This document shows positions 37,977 through 51,324 of a stretch of DNA of 64,000 nucleotides, piece after piece (the first letter of the stretch is position 1; every line of letters begins with the position of its first letter). Where the stretch lies: NCBI RefSeq assembly GCF_027744825.2, contig NC_071348.1, positions 22,415,563 to 22,479,562 of the forward strand. The letters run 5' to 3'. The stretch is from Synchiropus splendidus. Taxonomy: Eukaryota; Chordata; Actinopteri; Syngnathiformes; Callionymidae. The notes under the pieces are model-generated. The model was not told the DNA's origin, made no database searches, and was given only the letters and a program-made list of their open reading frames with translations. A program made the position numbers and the translations under genes.

Positions 37977-40608
37977 AAAAACGCTTTTCAGCCTGAGATA
38001 AGGTGGGTTTCGGAACGCCAAACATAAAAGTGTTGATAACTTTCGAAAAACACTTCAGAGAGCTTAGATTTGATGTGCACCCACTAGAAAGACCCTTTCT
38101 GCTATAGTGGGAGGTTAAAATTTCATGTTCTGAAGCTTCCCTGAAAAGTTATGGCACAATGCGTAAAAACGCTTTTCAGCCTGAGATAAGGTGGGTTTCG
38201 GAACGCCAAACATAAAAGTGTTGATAACTTTGGAAAAACACTTCAGACAGTTTAGATTTGATGTGCAACTACTAGAAAGACCCTTTCTGCTATAGTGGGA
38301 GGTTAAAATTTCATGTTCTGAAGCTTTCCTGAAAAGTTATGGCACAATGCACAAAAACGCTTTTCAGCCTGAGATAAGGTGGGTTTCGGAACGCCAAACA
38401 TAAAAGTGTTGATAACTTTGGAAAAACACTTCAGACAGTTTAGATTTGATGTGCAACTACTAGAAAGACCCTTTCTGCTATAGTGGGAGGTTAAAATTTC
38501 ATGTTCTGAAGCTTTCCTGAAAAGTTATGGCACAATGCACAAAAACGCTTTTCAGCCTGAGATAAGGTGGGTTTCGGAACGCCAAACATAAAAGTGTTGA
38601 TAACTTTTGAAAAACACTTCAGACAGCTTAGATTTGATGTGCAACTACTAGAAAGACCCTTTCTGCTATAGTGGGAGGTTAAAATTTCATGTTCTGAAGC
38701 TTCCCTGAAAACTTATGGCACAATGCACAAAAACGCTTTTCAGCCTGAGATAAGGTGGGTTTCGGAACGCCAAACATAAAAGTGTTGATAACTTTGGAAA
38801 AACACTTCAGACAGTTTAGATTTGATGTGCAACTACTAGAAAGACCCTTTCTGCTATAGTGGGAGGTTAAAATTTCATGTTCTGAAGCTTCCCTGAAAAG
38901 TTATGGCACAATGCACAAAAACGCTTTTCAGCCTGAGATAAGGTGGGTTTCGGAACGCCAAACATAAAAGTGTTGATAACTTTCGAAAAGCACTTCAGAC
39001 AGCTTAGATTTGATGTGCACCTACTAGAAAGACCCTTTCTGCTATAGTGGGAGGTTAAAATTTCATGTTCTGAAGCTTTCCTGAAAAGTTATGGCACAAT
39101 GCACAAAAACGCTTTTCAGCCTGAGATAAGGTGGGTTTCGGAACGCCAAACATAAAAGTGTTGATAACTTTTGAAAAACACTTCAGACAGCTTAGATTTG
39201 ATGTGCAACTACTAGAAAGACCCTTTCTGCTATAGTGGGAGGTTAAAATTTCATGTTCTGAAGCTTCCCTGAAAAGTTATGGCACAATGCACAAAAACGC
39301 TTTTCAGCCTGAGATAAGGTGGGTTTCGGAACGCCAAACATAAAAGTGTTGATAACTTTGGAAAAACACTTCAGACAGTTTAGATTTGATGTGCAACTAC
39401 TAGAAAGACCCTTTCTGCTATAGTGGGAGGTTAAAATTTCATGTTCTGAAGCTTCCCTGAAAAGTTATGGCACAATGCACAAAAACGCTTTTCAGCCTGA
39501 GATAAGGTGGGTTTCGGAACGCCAAACATAAAAGTGTTGATAACTTTGGAAAAACATTTCAGACAGTTTAGATTTGATGTGCAACTACTAGAAAGACCCT
39601 TTCTGCTATAGTGGGAGGTTAAAATTTCATGTTCTGAAGCTTCCCTGAAAAGTTATGGCACAATGCACAAAAACGCTTTTCAGCCTGAGATAAGGTGGGT
39701 TTCGGAACGCCAAACATAAAAGTGTTGATAACTTTTGAAAAACACTTCAGACAGCTTAGATTTGATGTGCAACTACTAGAAAGACCCTTTCTGCTATAGT
39801 GGGAGGTTAAAATTTCATGTTCTGAAGCTTCCCTGAAAAGTTATGGCACAATGCACAAAAACGCTTTTCAGCCTGAGATAAGGTGGGTTTCGGAACGCCA
39901 AACATAAAAGTGTTAATAACTTTGGAAAAACACTTCAGACAGTTTAGATTTGATGTGCAACTACTAGAAAGACCCTTTCTGCTATAGTGGGAGGTTAAAA
40001 TTTCATGTTCTGAAGCTTCCCTGAAAAGTTATGGCACAATGCACAAAAACGCTTTTCAGCCTGAGATAAGGTGGGTTTCGGAACGCCAAACATAAAAGTG
40101 TTGATAACTTTTGAAAAACACTTCAGACAGCTTAGATTTGATGTGCAACTACTAGAAAGACCCTTTCTGCTATAGTGGGAGGTTAAAATTTCATGTTCTG
40201 AAGCTTCCCTGAAAAGTTATGGCACAATGCACAAAAACGCTTTTCAGCCTGAGATAAGGTGGGTTTCGGAACGCCAAACATAAAAGTGTTGATAACTTTG
40301 GAAAAACACTTCAGACTGTTTAGATTTGATGTGCAACTACTAGAAAGACCCTTTCTGCTATAGTGGGAGGTTAAAATTTCATGTTCTGAAGCTTCCCTGA
40401 AAAGTTATGGCACAATGCACAAAAACGCTTTTCAGCCTGAGATAAGGTGGGTTTCGGAACGCCAAACATAAAAGTGTTGATAACTTTGGAAAAACACTTC
40501 AGACAGTTTAGATTTGATGTGCAACTACTAGAAAGACCCTTTCTGCTATAGTGGGAGGTTAAAATTTCATGTTCTGAAGCTTCCCTGAAAAGTTATGGCA
40601 CAATGCAC
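37977..40608. repeat. Cassette of 14 monomers (203-216) across the 33-monomer junction
   Basis: Class order X-Pt-Pt-Qc-P-Z-Q-P-P then Q-N-Q-P-P. The first nine are the usual nine-monomer cassette and end copy 1; the last five start copy 2 at 39669. The P-to-Q junction at 39668/39669 is the duplication join. Rare bases G38990, T39557, T40317. Confidence 0.86.
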
Positions 40609-43052
40609 AAAAACGCTTTTCAGCCTGAGATAAGGTGGGTTTCGGAACGCCAAACATAAAAGTGTTGATAACTTTCGAAAAACACTTCAGAGAGCTTAGA
40701 TTTGATGTGCACCCACTAGAAAGACCCTTTCTGCTATAGTGGGAGGTTAAAATTTCATGTTCTGAAGCTTCCCTGAAAAGTTATGGCACAATGCGTAAAA
40801 ACGCTTTTCAGCCTGAGATAAGGTGGGTTTCGGAACGCCAAACATAAAAGTGTTGATAACTTTGGAAAAACACTTCAGACAGTTTAGATTTGATGTGCAA
40901 CTACTAGAAAGACCCTTTCTGCTATAGTGGGAGGTTAAAATTTCATGTTCTGAAGCTTTCCTGAAAAGTTATGGCACAATGCACAAAAACGCTTTTCAGC
41001 CTGAGATAAGGTGGGTTTCGGAACGCCAAACATAAAAGTGTTGATAACTTTGGAAAAACACTTCAGACAGTTTAGATTTGATGTGCAACTACTAGAAAGA
41101 CCCTTTCTGCTATAGTGGGAGGTTAAAATTTCATGTTCTGAAGCTTTCCTGAAAAGTTATGGCACAATGCACAAAAACGCTTTTCAGCCTGAGATAAGGT
41201 GGGTTTCGGAACGCCAAACATAAAAGTGTTGATAACTTTTGAAAAACACTTCAGACAGCTTAGATTTGATGTGCAACTACTAGAAAGACCCTTTCTGCTA
41301 TAGTGGGAGGTTAAAATTTCATGTTCTGAAGCTTCCCTGAAAACTTATGGCACAATGCACAAAAACGCTTTTCAGCCTGAGATAAGGTGGGTTTCGGAAC
41401 GCCAAACATAAAAGTGTTGATAACTTTGGAAAAACACTTCAGACAGTTTAGATTTGATGTGCAACTACTAGAAAGACCCTTTCTGCTATAGTGGGAGGTT
41501 AAAATTTCATGTTCTGAAGCTTCCCTGAAAAGTTATGGCACAATGCACAAAAACGCTTTTCAGCCTGAGATAAGGTGGGTTTCGGAACGCCAAACATAAA
41601 AGTGTTAATAACTTTGGAAAAACACTTCAGACAGTTTAGATTTGATGTGCAACTACTAGAAAGACCCTTTCTGCTATAGTGGGAGGTTAAAATTTCATGT
41701 TCTGAAGCTTCCCTGAAAAGTTATGGCACAATGCACAAAAACGCTTTTCAGCCTGAGATAAGGTGGGTTTCGGAACGCCAAACATAAAAGTGTTGATAAC
41801 TTTCGAAAAACACTTCAGAGAGCTTAGATTTGATGTGCACCTACTAGAAAGACCCTTTCTGCTATAGTGGGAGGTTAAAATTTCATGTTCTGAAGCTTCC
41901 CTGAAAAGTTATGGCACAATGCGTAAAAACGCTTTTCAGCCTGAGATAAGGTGGGTTTCGGAACGCCAAACATAAAAGTGTTGATAACTTTGGAAAAACA
42001 CTTCAGACAGTTTAGATTTGATGTGCAACTACTAGAAAGACCCTTTCTGCTATAGTGGGAGGTTAAAATTTCATGTTCTGAAGCTTCCCTGAAAAGTTAT
42101 GGCACAATGCACAAAAACGCTTTTCAGCCTGAGATAAGGTGGGTTTCGGAACGCCAAACATAAAAGTGTTAATAACTTTGGAAAAACACTTCAGACAGTT
42201 TAGATTTGATGTACAACTACTAGAAAGACCCTTTCTGCTATAGTGGGAGGTTAAAATTTCATGTTCTGAAGCTTTCATGAAAAGTTATGGCACAATGCAC
42301 AAAAACGCTTTTCAGCCTGAGATAAGGTGGGTTTCGGAACGCCAAACATAAAAGTGTTGATAACTTTCGAAAAACACTTCAGAGAGCTTAGATTTGATGT
42401 GCACCTACTAGAAAGACCCTTTCTGCTATAGTGGGAGGTTAAAATTTCATGTTCTGAAGCTTCCCTGAAAAGTTATGGCACAATGCGTAAAAACGCTTTT
42501 CAGCCTGAGATAAGGTGGGTTTCGGAACGCCAAACATAAAAGTGTTGATAACTTTGGAAAAGCACTTCAGACAGTTTAGATTTGATGTGCAACTACTAGA
42601 AAGACCCTTTCTGCTATAGTGGGAGGTTAAAATTTCATGTTCTGAAGCTTTCCTGAAAAGTTATGGCACAATGCACAAAAACGCTTTTCAGCCTGAGATA
42701 AGGTGGGTTTCGGAACGCCAAACATAAAAGTGTTGATAACTTTCGAAAAACACTTCAGACAGCTTAGATTTGATGTGCACCTACTAGAAAGACCCTTTCT
42801 GCTATAGTGGGAGGTTAAAATTTCATGTTCTGAAGCTTCCCTGAAAAGTTATGGCACAATGCGTAAAAACGCTTTTCAGCCTGAGATAAGGTGGGTTTCG
42901 GAACGCCAAACATAAAAGTGTTGATAACTTTGGAAAAACACTTCAGACAGTTTAGATTTGATGTGCAACTACTAGAAAGACCCTTTCTGCTATAGTGGGA
43001 GGTTAAAATTTCATGTTCTGAAGCTTCCCTGAAAAGTTATGGCACAATGCAC
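40609..43052. repeat. Cassette of 13 monomers (217-229)
   Basis: Class order X-Pt-Pt-Qc-P-N-Y-P-Nt-Y-Pt-W-P, duplicate of 34405-36848. Carries A42213 and G42562. Confidence 0.86.
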
Positions 43053-44180
43053 AAATACGCTTTTCAGCCTGAGATAAGGTGGGTTTCGGAACGCCAAACA
43101 TAAAAGTGTTGATAACTTTCGAAAAACACTTCAGAGAGCTTAGATTTGATGTGCACCCACTAGAAAGACCCTTTCTGCTATAGTGGGAGGTTAAAATTTC
43201 ATGTTCTGAAGCTTCCCTGAAAAGTTATGGCACAATGCTTAAAAACGCTTTTCAGCCTGAGATAAGGTGGGTTTCGGAACGCCAAACATAAAAGTGTTGA
43301 TAACTTTGGAAAAACACTTCAGACAGTTTAGATTTGATGTGCAACTACTAGAAAGACCCTTTCTGCTATAGTGGGAGGTTAAAATTTCATGTTCTGAAGC
43401 TTCCCTGAAAAGTTATGGCACAATGCACAAAAACGCTTTTCAGCCTGAGATAAGGTGGGTTTCGGAACGCCAAACATAAAAGTGTTAATAACTTTGGAAA
43501 AACACTTCAGACAGTTTAGATTTGATGTGCAACTACTAGAAAGACCCTTTCTGCTATAGTGGGAGGTTAAAATTTCATGTTCTGAAGCTTCCCTGAAAAG
43601 TTATGGCACAATGCACAAAAACGCTTTTCAGCCTGAGATAAGGTGGGTTTCGGAACGCCAAACATAAAAGTGTTGATAACTTTTGAAAAACACTTCAGAC
43701 AGCTTAGATTTGATGTGCAACTACTAGAAAGACCCTTTCTGCTATAGTGGGAGGTTAAAATTTCATGTTCTGAAGCTTCCCTGAAAAGTTATGGCACAAT
43801 GCACAAAAACGCTTTTCAGCCTGAGATAAGGTGGGTTTCGGAACGCCAAACATAAAAGTGTTGATAACTTTGGAAAAACACTTCAGACAGTTTAGATTTG
43901 ATGTGCAACTACTAGAAAGACCCTTTCTGCTATAGTGGGAGGTTAAAATTTCATGTTCTGAAGCTTCCCTGAAAAGTTATGGCACAATGCACAAAAACGC
44001 TTTTCAGCCTGAGATAAGGTGGGTTTCGGAACGCCAAACATAAAAGTGTTGATAACTTTGGAAAAACACTTCAGACAGTTTAGATTTGATGTGCAACTAC
44101 TAGAAAGACCCTTTCTGCTATAGTGGGAGGTTAAAATTTCATGTTCTGAAGCTTCCCTGAAAAGTTATGGCACAATGCAC
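43053..44180. repeat. Six-monomer Xt cassette (230-235)
   Basis: Class order Xt-P-N-Q-P-P with T43056, duplicate of 36849-37976. Confidence 0.86.
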
Positions 44181-45872
44181 AAAAACGCTTTTCAGCCTGA
44201 GATAAGGTGGGTTTCGGAACGCCAAACATAAAAGTGTTGATAACTTTCGAAAAACACTTCAGAGAGCTTAGATTTGATGTGCACCCACTAGAAAGACCCT
44301 TTCTGCTATAGTGGGAGGTTAAAATTTCATGTTCTGAAGCTTCCCTGAAAAGTTATGGCACAATGCGTAAAAACGCTTTTCAGCCTGAGATAAGGTGGGT
44401 TTCGGAACGCCAAACATAAAAGTGTTGATAACTTTGGAAAAACACTTCAGACAGTTTAGATTTGATGTGCAACTACTAGAAAGACCCTTTCTGCTATAGT
44501 GGGAGGTTAAAATTTCATGTTCTGAAGCTTTCCTGAAAAGTTATGGCACAATGCACAAAAACGCTTTTCAGCCTGAGATAAGGTGGGTTTCGGAACGCCA
44601 AACATAAAAGTGTTGATAACTTTGGAAAAACACTTCAGACAGTTTAGATTTGATGTGCAACTACTAGAAAGACCCTTTCTGCTATAGTGGGAGGTTAAAA
44701 TTTCATGTTCTGAAGCTTTCCTGAAAAGTTATGGCACAATGCACAAAAACGCTTTTCAGCCTGAGATAAGGTGGGTTTCGGAACGCCAAACATAAAAGTG
44801 TTGATAACTTTTGAAAAACACTTCAGACAGCTTAGATTTGATGTGCAACTACTAGAAAGACCCTTTCTGCTATAGTGGGAGGTTAAAATTTCATGTTCTG
44901 AAGCTTCCCTGAAAACTTATGGCACAATGCACAAAAACGCTTTTCAGCCTGAGATAAGGTGGGTTTCGGAACGCCAAACATAAAAGTGTTGATAACTTTG
45001 GAAAAACACTTCAGACAGTTTAGATTTGATGTGCAACTACTAGAAAGACCCTTTCTGCTATAGTGGGAGGTTAAAATTTCATGTTCTGAAGCTTCCCTGA
45101 AAAGTTATGGCACAATGCACAAAAACGCTTTTCAGCCTGAGATAAGGTGGGTTTCGGAACGCCAAACATAAAAGTGTTGATAACTTTCGAAAAGCACTTC
45201 AGACAGCTTAGATTTGATGTGCACCTACTAGAAAGACCCTTTCTGCTATAGTGGGAGGTTAAAATTTCATGTTCTGAAGCTTTCCTGAAAAGTTATGGCA
45301 CAATGCACAAAAACGCTTTTCAGCCTGAGATAAGGTGGGTTTCGGAACGCCAAACATAAAAGTGTTGATAACTTTTGAAAAACACTTCAGACAGCTTAGA
45401 TTTGATGTGCAACTACTAGAAAGACCCTTTCTGCTATAGTGGGAGGTTAAAATTTCATGTTCTGAAGCTTCCCTGAAAAGTTATGGCACAATGCACAAAA
45501 ACGCTTTTCAGCCTGAGATAAGGTGGGTTTCGGAACGCCAAACATAAAAGTGTTGATAACTTTGGAAAAACACTTCAGACAGTTTAGATTTGATGTGCAA
45601 CTACTAGAAAGACCCTTTCTGCTATAGTGGGAGGTTAAAATTTCATGTTCTGAAGCTTCCCTGAAAAGTTATGGCACAATGCACAAAAACGCTTTTCAGC
45701 CTGAGATAAGGTGGGTTTCGGAACGCCAAACATAAAAGTGTTGATAACTTTGGAAAAACATTTCAGACAGTTTAGATTTGATGTGCAACTACTAGAAAGA
45801 CCCTTTCTGCTATAGTGGGAGGTTAAAATTTCATGTTCTGAAGCTTCCCTGAAAAGTTATGGCACAATGCAC
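44181..45872. repeat. Nine-monomer cassette (236-244)
   Basis: Class order X-Pt-Pt-Qc-P-Z-Q-P-P with rare bases G45194 (in Z) and T45761 (in the last P), duplicate of 37977-39668. It is followed at once by the X of the next cassette, which is the end of the 33-monomer duplication. Confidence 0.86.
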
Positions 45873-47188
45873 AAAAACGCTTTTCAGCCTGAGATAAGGT
45901 GGGTTTCGGAACGCCAAACATAAAAGTGTTGATAACTTTCGAAAAACACTTCAGAGAGCTTAGATTTGATGTGCACCCACTAGAAAGACCCTTTCTGCTA
46001 TAGTGGGAGGTTAAAATTTCATGTTCTGAAGCTTCCCTGAAAAGTTATGGCACAATGCGTAAAAACGCTTTTCAGCCTGAGATAAGGTGGGTTTCGGAAC
46101 GCCAAACATAAAAGTGTTGATAACTTTGGAAAAACACTTCAGACAGTTTAGATTTGATGTGCAACTACTAGAAAGACCCTTTCTGCTATAGTGGGAGGTT
46201 AAAATTTCATGTTCTGAAGCTTTCCTGAAAAGTTATGGCACAATGCACAAAAACGCTTTTCAGCCTGAGATAAGGTGGGTTTCGGAACGCCAAACATAAA
46301 AGTGTTGATAACTTTGGAAAAACACTTCAGACAGTTTAGATTTGATGTGCAACTACTAGAAAGACCCTTTCTGCTATAGTGGGAGGTTAAAATTTCATGT
46401 TCTGAAGCTTTCCTGAAAAGTTATGGCACAATGCACAAAAACGCTTTTCAGCCTGAGATAAGGTGGGTTTCGGAACGCCAAACATAAAAGTGTTGATAAC
46501 TTTTGAAAAACACTTCAGACAGCTTAGATTTGATGTGCAACTACTAGAAAGACCCTTTCTGCTATAGTGGGAGGTTAAAATTTCATGTTCTGAAGCTTCC
46601 CTGAAAACTTATGGCACAATGCACAAAAACGCTTTTCAGCCTGAGATAAGGTGGGTTTCGGAACGCCAAACATAAAAGTGTTGATAACTTTGGAAAAACA
46701 CTTCAGACAGTTTAGATTTGATGTGCAACTACTAGAAAGACCCTTTCTGCTATAGTGGGAGGTTAAAATTTCATGTTCTGAAGCTTCCCTGAAAAGTTAT
46801 GGCACAATGCACAAAAACGCTTTTCAGCCTGAGATAAGGTGGGTTTCGGAACGCCAAACATAAAAGTGTTGATAACTTTCGAAAAACACTTCAGAGAGCT
46901 TAGATTTGATGTGCACCTACTAGAAAGACCCTTTCTGCTATAGTGGGAGGTTAAAATTTCATGTTCTGAAGCTTCCCTGAAAAGTTATGGCACAATGCCT
47001 AAAAACGCTTTTCAGCCTGAGATAAGGTGGGTTTCGGAACGCCAAACATAAAAGTGTTGATAACTTTGGAAAAACACTTCAGACAGTTTAGATTTGATGT
47101 GCAACTACTAGAAAGACCCTTTCTGCTATAGTGGGAGGTTAAAATTTCATGTTCTGAAGCTTCCCTGAAAAGTTATGGCACAATGCAC

Positions 47189-47752
47189 AAAAACGCTTTT
47201 CAGCCTGAGATAAGGTGGGTTTCGGAACGCCAAACATAAAAGTGTTGATAACTTTTGAAAAACACTTCAGACAGCTTAGATTTGATGTGCAACTACTAGA
47301 AAGACCCTTTCTGCTATAGTGGGAGGTTAAAATTTCATGTTCTGAAGCTTCCCTGAAAAGTTATGGCACAATGCACAAAAACGCTTTTCAGCCTGAGATA
47401 AGGTGGGTTTCGGAACGCCAAACATAAAAGTGTTGATAACTTTGGAAAAACACTTCAGACTGTTTAGATTTGATGTGCAACTACTAGAAAGACCCTTTCT
47501 GCTATAGTGGGAGGTTAAAATTTCATGTTCTGAAGCTTCCCTGAAAAGTTATGGCACAATGCACAAAAACGCTTTTCAGCCTGAGATAAGGTGGGTTTCG
47601 GAACGCCAAACATAAAAGTGTTGATAACTTTGGAAAAACACTTCAGACAGTTTAGATTTGATGTGCAACTACTAGAAAGACCCTTTCTGCTATAGTGGGA
47701 GGTTAAAATTTCATGTTCTGAAGCTTCCCTGAAAAGTTATGGCACAATGCAC
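47189..47752. repeat. Three-monomer duplication, copy 1
   Basis: Q-P-P trimer of 564 bp. The middle P carries T at 47461, found again at 48025 exactly 564 bp on. That base is uncommon elsewhere (26969, 31857, 34113, 40317), so a local duplication is the simplest reading. Confidence 0.82.
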
Positions 47753-48316
47753 AAAAACGCTTTTCAGCCTGAGATAAGGTGGGTTTCGGAACGCCAAACA
47801 TAAAAGTGTTGATAACTTTTGAAAAACACTTCAGACAGCTTAGATTTGATGTGCAACTACTAGAAAGACCCTTTCTGCTATAGTGGGAGGTTAAAATTTC
47901 ATGTTCTGAAGCTTCCCTGAAAAGTTATGGCACAATGCACAAAAACGCTTTTCAGCCTGAGATAAGGTGGGTTTCGGAACGCCAAACATAAAAGTGTTGA
48001 TAACTTTGGAAAAACACTTCAGACTGTTTAGATTTGATGTGCAACTACTAGAAAGACCCTTTCTGCTATAGTGGGAGGTTAAAATTTCATGTTCTGAAGC
48101 TTCCCTGAAAAGTTATGGCACAATGCACAAAAACGCTTTTCAGCCTGAGATAAGGTGGGTTTCGGAACGCCAAACATAAAAGTGTTGATAACTTTGGAAA
48201 AACACTTCAGACAGTTTAGATTTGATGTGCAACTACTAGAAAGACCCTTTCTGCTATAGTGGGAGGTTAAAATTTCATGTTCTGAAGCTTCCCTGAAAAG
48301 TTATGGCACAATGCAC
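47753..48316. repeat. Three-monomer duplication, copy 2
   Basis: Tandem partner of 47189-47752, same class order and same rare T (48025). No difference seen. It is the shortest multi-monomer duplication I could resolve in the window. Confidence 0.82.
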
Positions 48317-51300
48317 AAAAACGCTTTTCAGCCTGAGATAAGGTGGGTTTCGGAACGCCAAACATAAAAGTGTTGATAACTTTCGAAAAACACTTCAGAG
48401 AGCTTAGATTTGATGTGCACCCACTAGAAAGACCCTTTCTGCTATAGTGGGAGGTTAAAATTTCATGTTCTGAAGCTTCCCTGAAAAGTTATGGCACAAT
48501 GCGTAAAAACGCTTTTCAGCCTGAGATAAGGTGGGTTTCGGAACGCCAAACATAAAAGTGTTGATAACTTTGGAAAAACACTTCAGACAGTTTAGATTTG
48601 ATGTGCAACTACTAGAAAGACCCTTTCTGCTATAGTGGGAGGTTAAAATTTCATGTTCTGAAGCTTTCCTGAAAAGTTATGGCACAATGCACAAAAACGC
48701 TTTTCAGCCTGAGATAAGGTGGGTTTCGGAACGCCAAACATAAAAGTGTTGATAACTTTGGAAAAACACTTCAGACAGTTTAGATTTGATGTGCAACTAC
48801 TAGAAAGACCCTTTCTGCTATAGTGGGAGGTTAAAATTTCATGTTCTGAAGCTTTCCTGAAAAGTTATGGCACAATGCACAAAAACGCTTTTCAGCCTGA
48901 GATAAGGTGGGTTTCGGAACGCCAAACATAAAAGTGTTGATAACTTTTGAAAAACACTTCAGACAGCTTAGATTTGATGTGCAACTACTAGAAAGACCCT
49001 TTCTGCTATAGTGGGAGGTTAAAATTTCATGTTCTGAAGCTTCCCTGAAAACTTATGGCACAATGCACAAAAACGCTTTTCAGCCTGAGATAAGGTGGGT
49101 TTCGGAACGCCAAACATAAAAGTGTTGATAACTTTGGAAAAACACTTCAGACAGTTTAGATTTGATGTGCAACTACTAGAAAGACCCTTTCTGCTATAGT
49201 GGGAGGTTAAAATTTCATGTTCTGAAGCTTCCCTGAAAAGTTATGGCACAATGCACAAAAACGCTTTTCAGCATGAGATAAGGTGGGTTTCGGAACGCCA
49301 AACATAAAAGTGTTAATAACTTTGGAAAAACACTTCAGACAGTTTAGATTTGATGTGCAACTACTAGAAAGACCCTTTCTGCTATAGTGGGAGGTTAAAA
49401 TTTCATGTTCTGAAGCTTCCCTGAAAAGTTATGGCACAATGCACAAAAACGCTTTTCAGCCTGAGATAAGGTGGGTTTCGGAACGCCAAACATAAAAGTG
49501 TTGATAACTTTCGAAAAACACTTCAGAGAGCTTAGATTTGATGTGCACCTACTAGAAAGACCCTTTCTGCTATAGTGGGAGGTTAAAATTTCATGTTCTG
49601 AAGCTTCCCTGAAAAGTTATGGCACAATGCGTAAAAACGCTTTTCAGCCTGAGATAAGGTGGGTTTCGGAACGCCAAACATAAAAGTGTTGATAACTTTG
49701 GAAAAACACTTCAGACAGTTTAGATTTGATGTGCAACTACTAGAAAGACCCTTTCTGCTATAGTGGGAGGTTAAAATTTCATGTTCTGAAGCTTCCCTGA
49801 AAAGTTATGGCACAATGCACAAAAACGCTTTTCAGCCTGAGATAAGGTGGGTTTCGGAACGCCAAACATAAAAGTGTTAATAACTTTGGAAAAACACTTC
49901 AGACAGTTTAGATTTGATGTGCAACTACTAGAAAGACCCTTTCTGCTATAGTGGGAGGTTAAAATTTCATGTTCTGAAGCTTTCATGAAAAGTTATGGCA
50001 CAATGCACAAAAACGCTTTTCAGCCTGAGATAAGGTGGGTTTCGGAACGCCAAACATAAAAGTGTTGATAACTTTCGAAAAACACTTCAGAGAGCTTAGA
50101 TTTGATGTGCACCTACTAGAAAGACCCTTTCTGCTATAGTGGGAGGTTAAAATTTCATGTTCTGAAGCTTCCCTGAAAAGTTATGGCACAATGCGTAAAA
50201 ACGCTTTTCAGCCTGAGATAAGGTGGGTTTCGGAACGCCAAACATAAAAGTGTTGATAACTTTGGAAAAACACTTCAGACAGTTTAGATTTGATGTGCAA
50301 CTACTAGAAAGACCCTTTCTGCTATAGTGGGAGGTTAAAATTTCATGTTCTGAAGCTTTCCTGAAAAGTTATGGCACAATGCACAAAAACGCTTTTCAGC
50401 CTGAGATAAGGTGGGTTTCGGAACGCCAAACATAAAAGTGTTGATAACTTTCGAAAAACACTTCAGACAGCTTAGATTTGATGTGCACCTACTAGAAAGA
50501 CCCTTTCTGCTATAGTGGGAGGTTAAAATTTCATGTTCTGAAGCTTCCCTGAAAAGTTATGGCACAATGCGTAAAAACGCTTTTCAGCCTGAGATAAGGT
50601 GGGTTTCGGAACGCCAAACATAAAAGTGTTGATAACTTTGGAAAAACACTTCAGACAGTTTAGATTTGATGTGCAACTACTAGAAAGACCCTTTCTGCTA
50701 TAGTGGGAGGTTAAAATTTCATGTTCTGAAGCTTCCCTGAAAAGTTATGGCACAATGCACAAAAACGCTTTTCAGCCTGAGATAAGGTGGGTTTCGGAAC
50801 GCCAAACATAAAAGTGTTAATAACTTTGGAAAAACACTTCAGACAGTTTAGATTTGATGTGCAACTACTAGAAAGACCCTTTCTGCTATAGTGGGAGGTT
50901 AAAATTTCATGTTCTGAAGCTTCCCTGAAAAGTTATGGCACAATGCACAAAAACGCTTTTCAGCCTGAGATAAGGTGGGTTTCGGAACGCCAAACATAAA
51001 AGTGTTAATAACTTTGGAAAAACACTTCAGACAGTTTAGATTCGATGTGCAACTACTAGAAAGACCCTTTCTGCTATAGTGGGAGGTTAAAATTTCATGT
51101 TCTGAAGCTTCCCTGAAAAGTTATGGCACAATGCACAAAAACGCTTTTCAGCCTGAGATAAGGTGGGTTTCGGAACGCCAAACATAAAAGTGTTGATAAC
51201 TTTCGAAAAACACTTCAGACAGCTTAGATTTGATGTGCACCTACTAGAAAGACCCTTTCTGCTATAGTGGGAGGTTAAAATTTCATGTTCTGAAGCTTCC

Positions 51301-51324
51301 CTGAAAAGTTATGGCACAATGCAC
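48317..51324. repeat. Cassette of 16 monomers (258-273)
   Basis: Class order X-Pt-Pt-Qc-P-N-Y-P-Nt-Y-Pt-W-P-N-N-Z*. It matches 14477-17484 monomer for monomer, 33,840 bp away, including C51043 against C17203, but lacks that copy's private bases (C14756, T14891, C16382, T16672). The last monomer has C163 instead of T163. Private A49273. Confidence 0.84.

Larger units (their letters stand above)
33465..39668. repeat. 33-monomer segmental duplication, copy 1
   Basis: Monomers 179-211 match monomers 212-244 in every class call and in six rare substitutions exactly 6,204 bp apart: T34113/40317, A36009/42213, G36358/42562, T36852/43056, G38990/45194, T39557/45761. I found no base that differs between copies. 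The left edge is set by monomer 178 (Pt), which does not match monomer 211 (P) at site 163. Confidence 0.9.
39669..45872. repeat. 33-monomer segmental duplication, copy 2
   Basis: Monomers 212-244, tandem partner of 33465-39668 with no difference seen over 6,204 bp. The right edge is sharp: monomer 245 is class X, whereas monomer 212 after copy 1 is class Q. Identity this high means either a very recent unequal exchange or an assembly duplication; sequence alone cannot separate these. Confidence 0.9.
45873..48316. repeat. Cassette of 13 monomers (245-257)
   Basis: Class order X-Pt-Pt-Qc-P-Y-P-Q-P-P-Q-P-P. No N monomer is present; instead the terminal Q-P-P trimer occurs twice (next two entries). 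The Y monomer at 46813-47000 ends CT rather than GT, with C at 46999. Confidence 0.85.
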
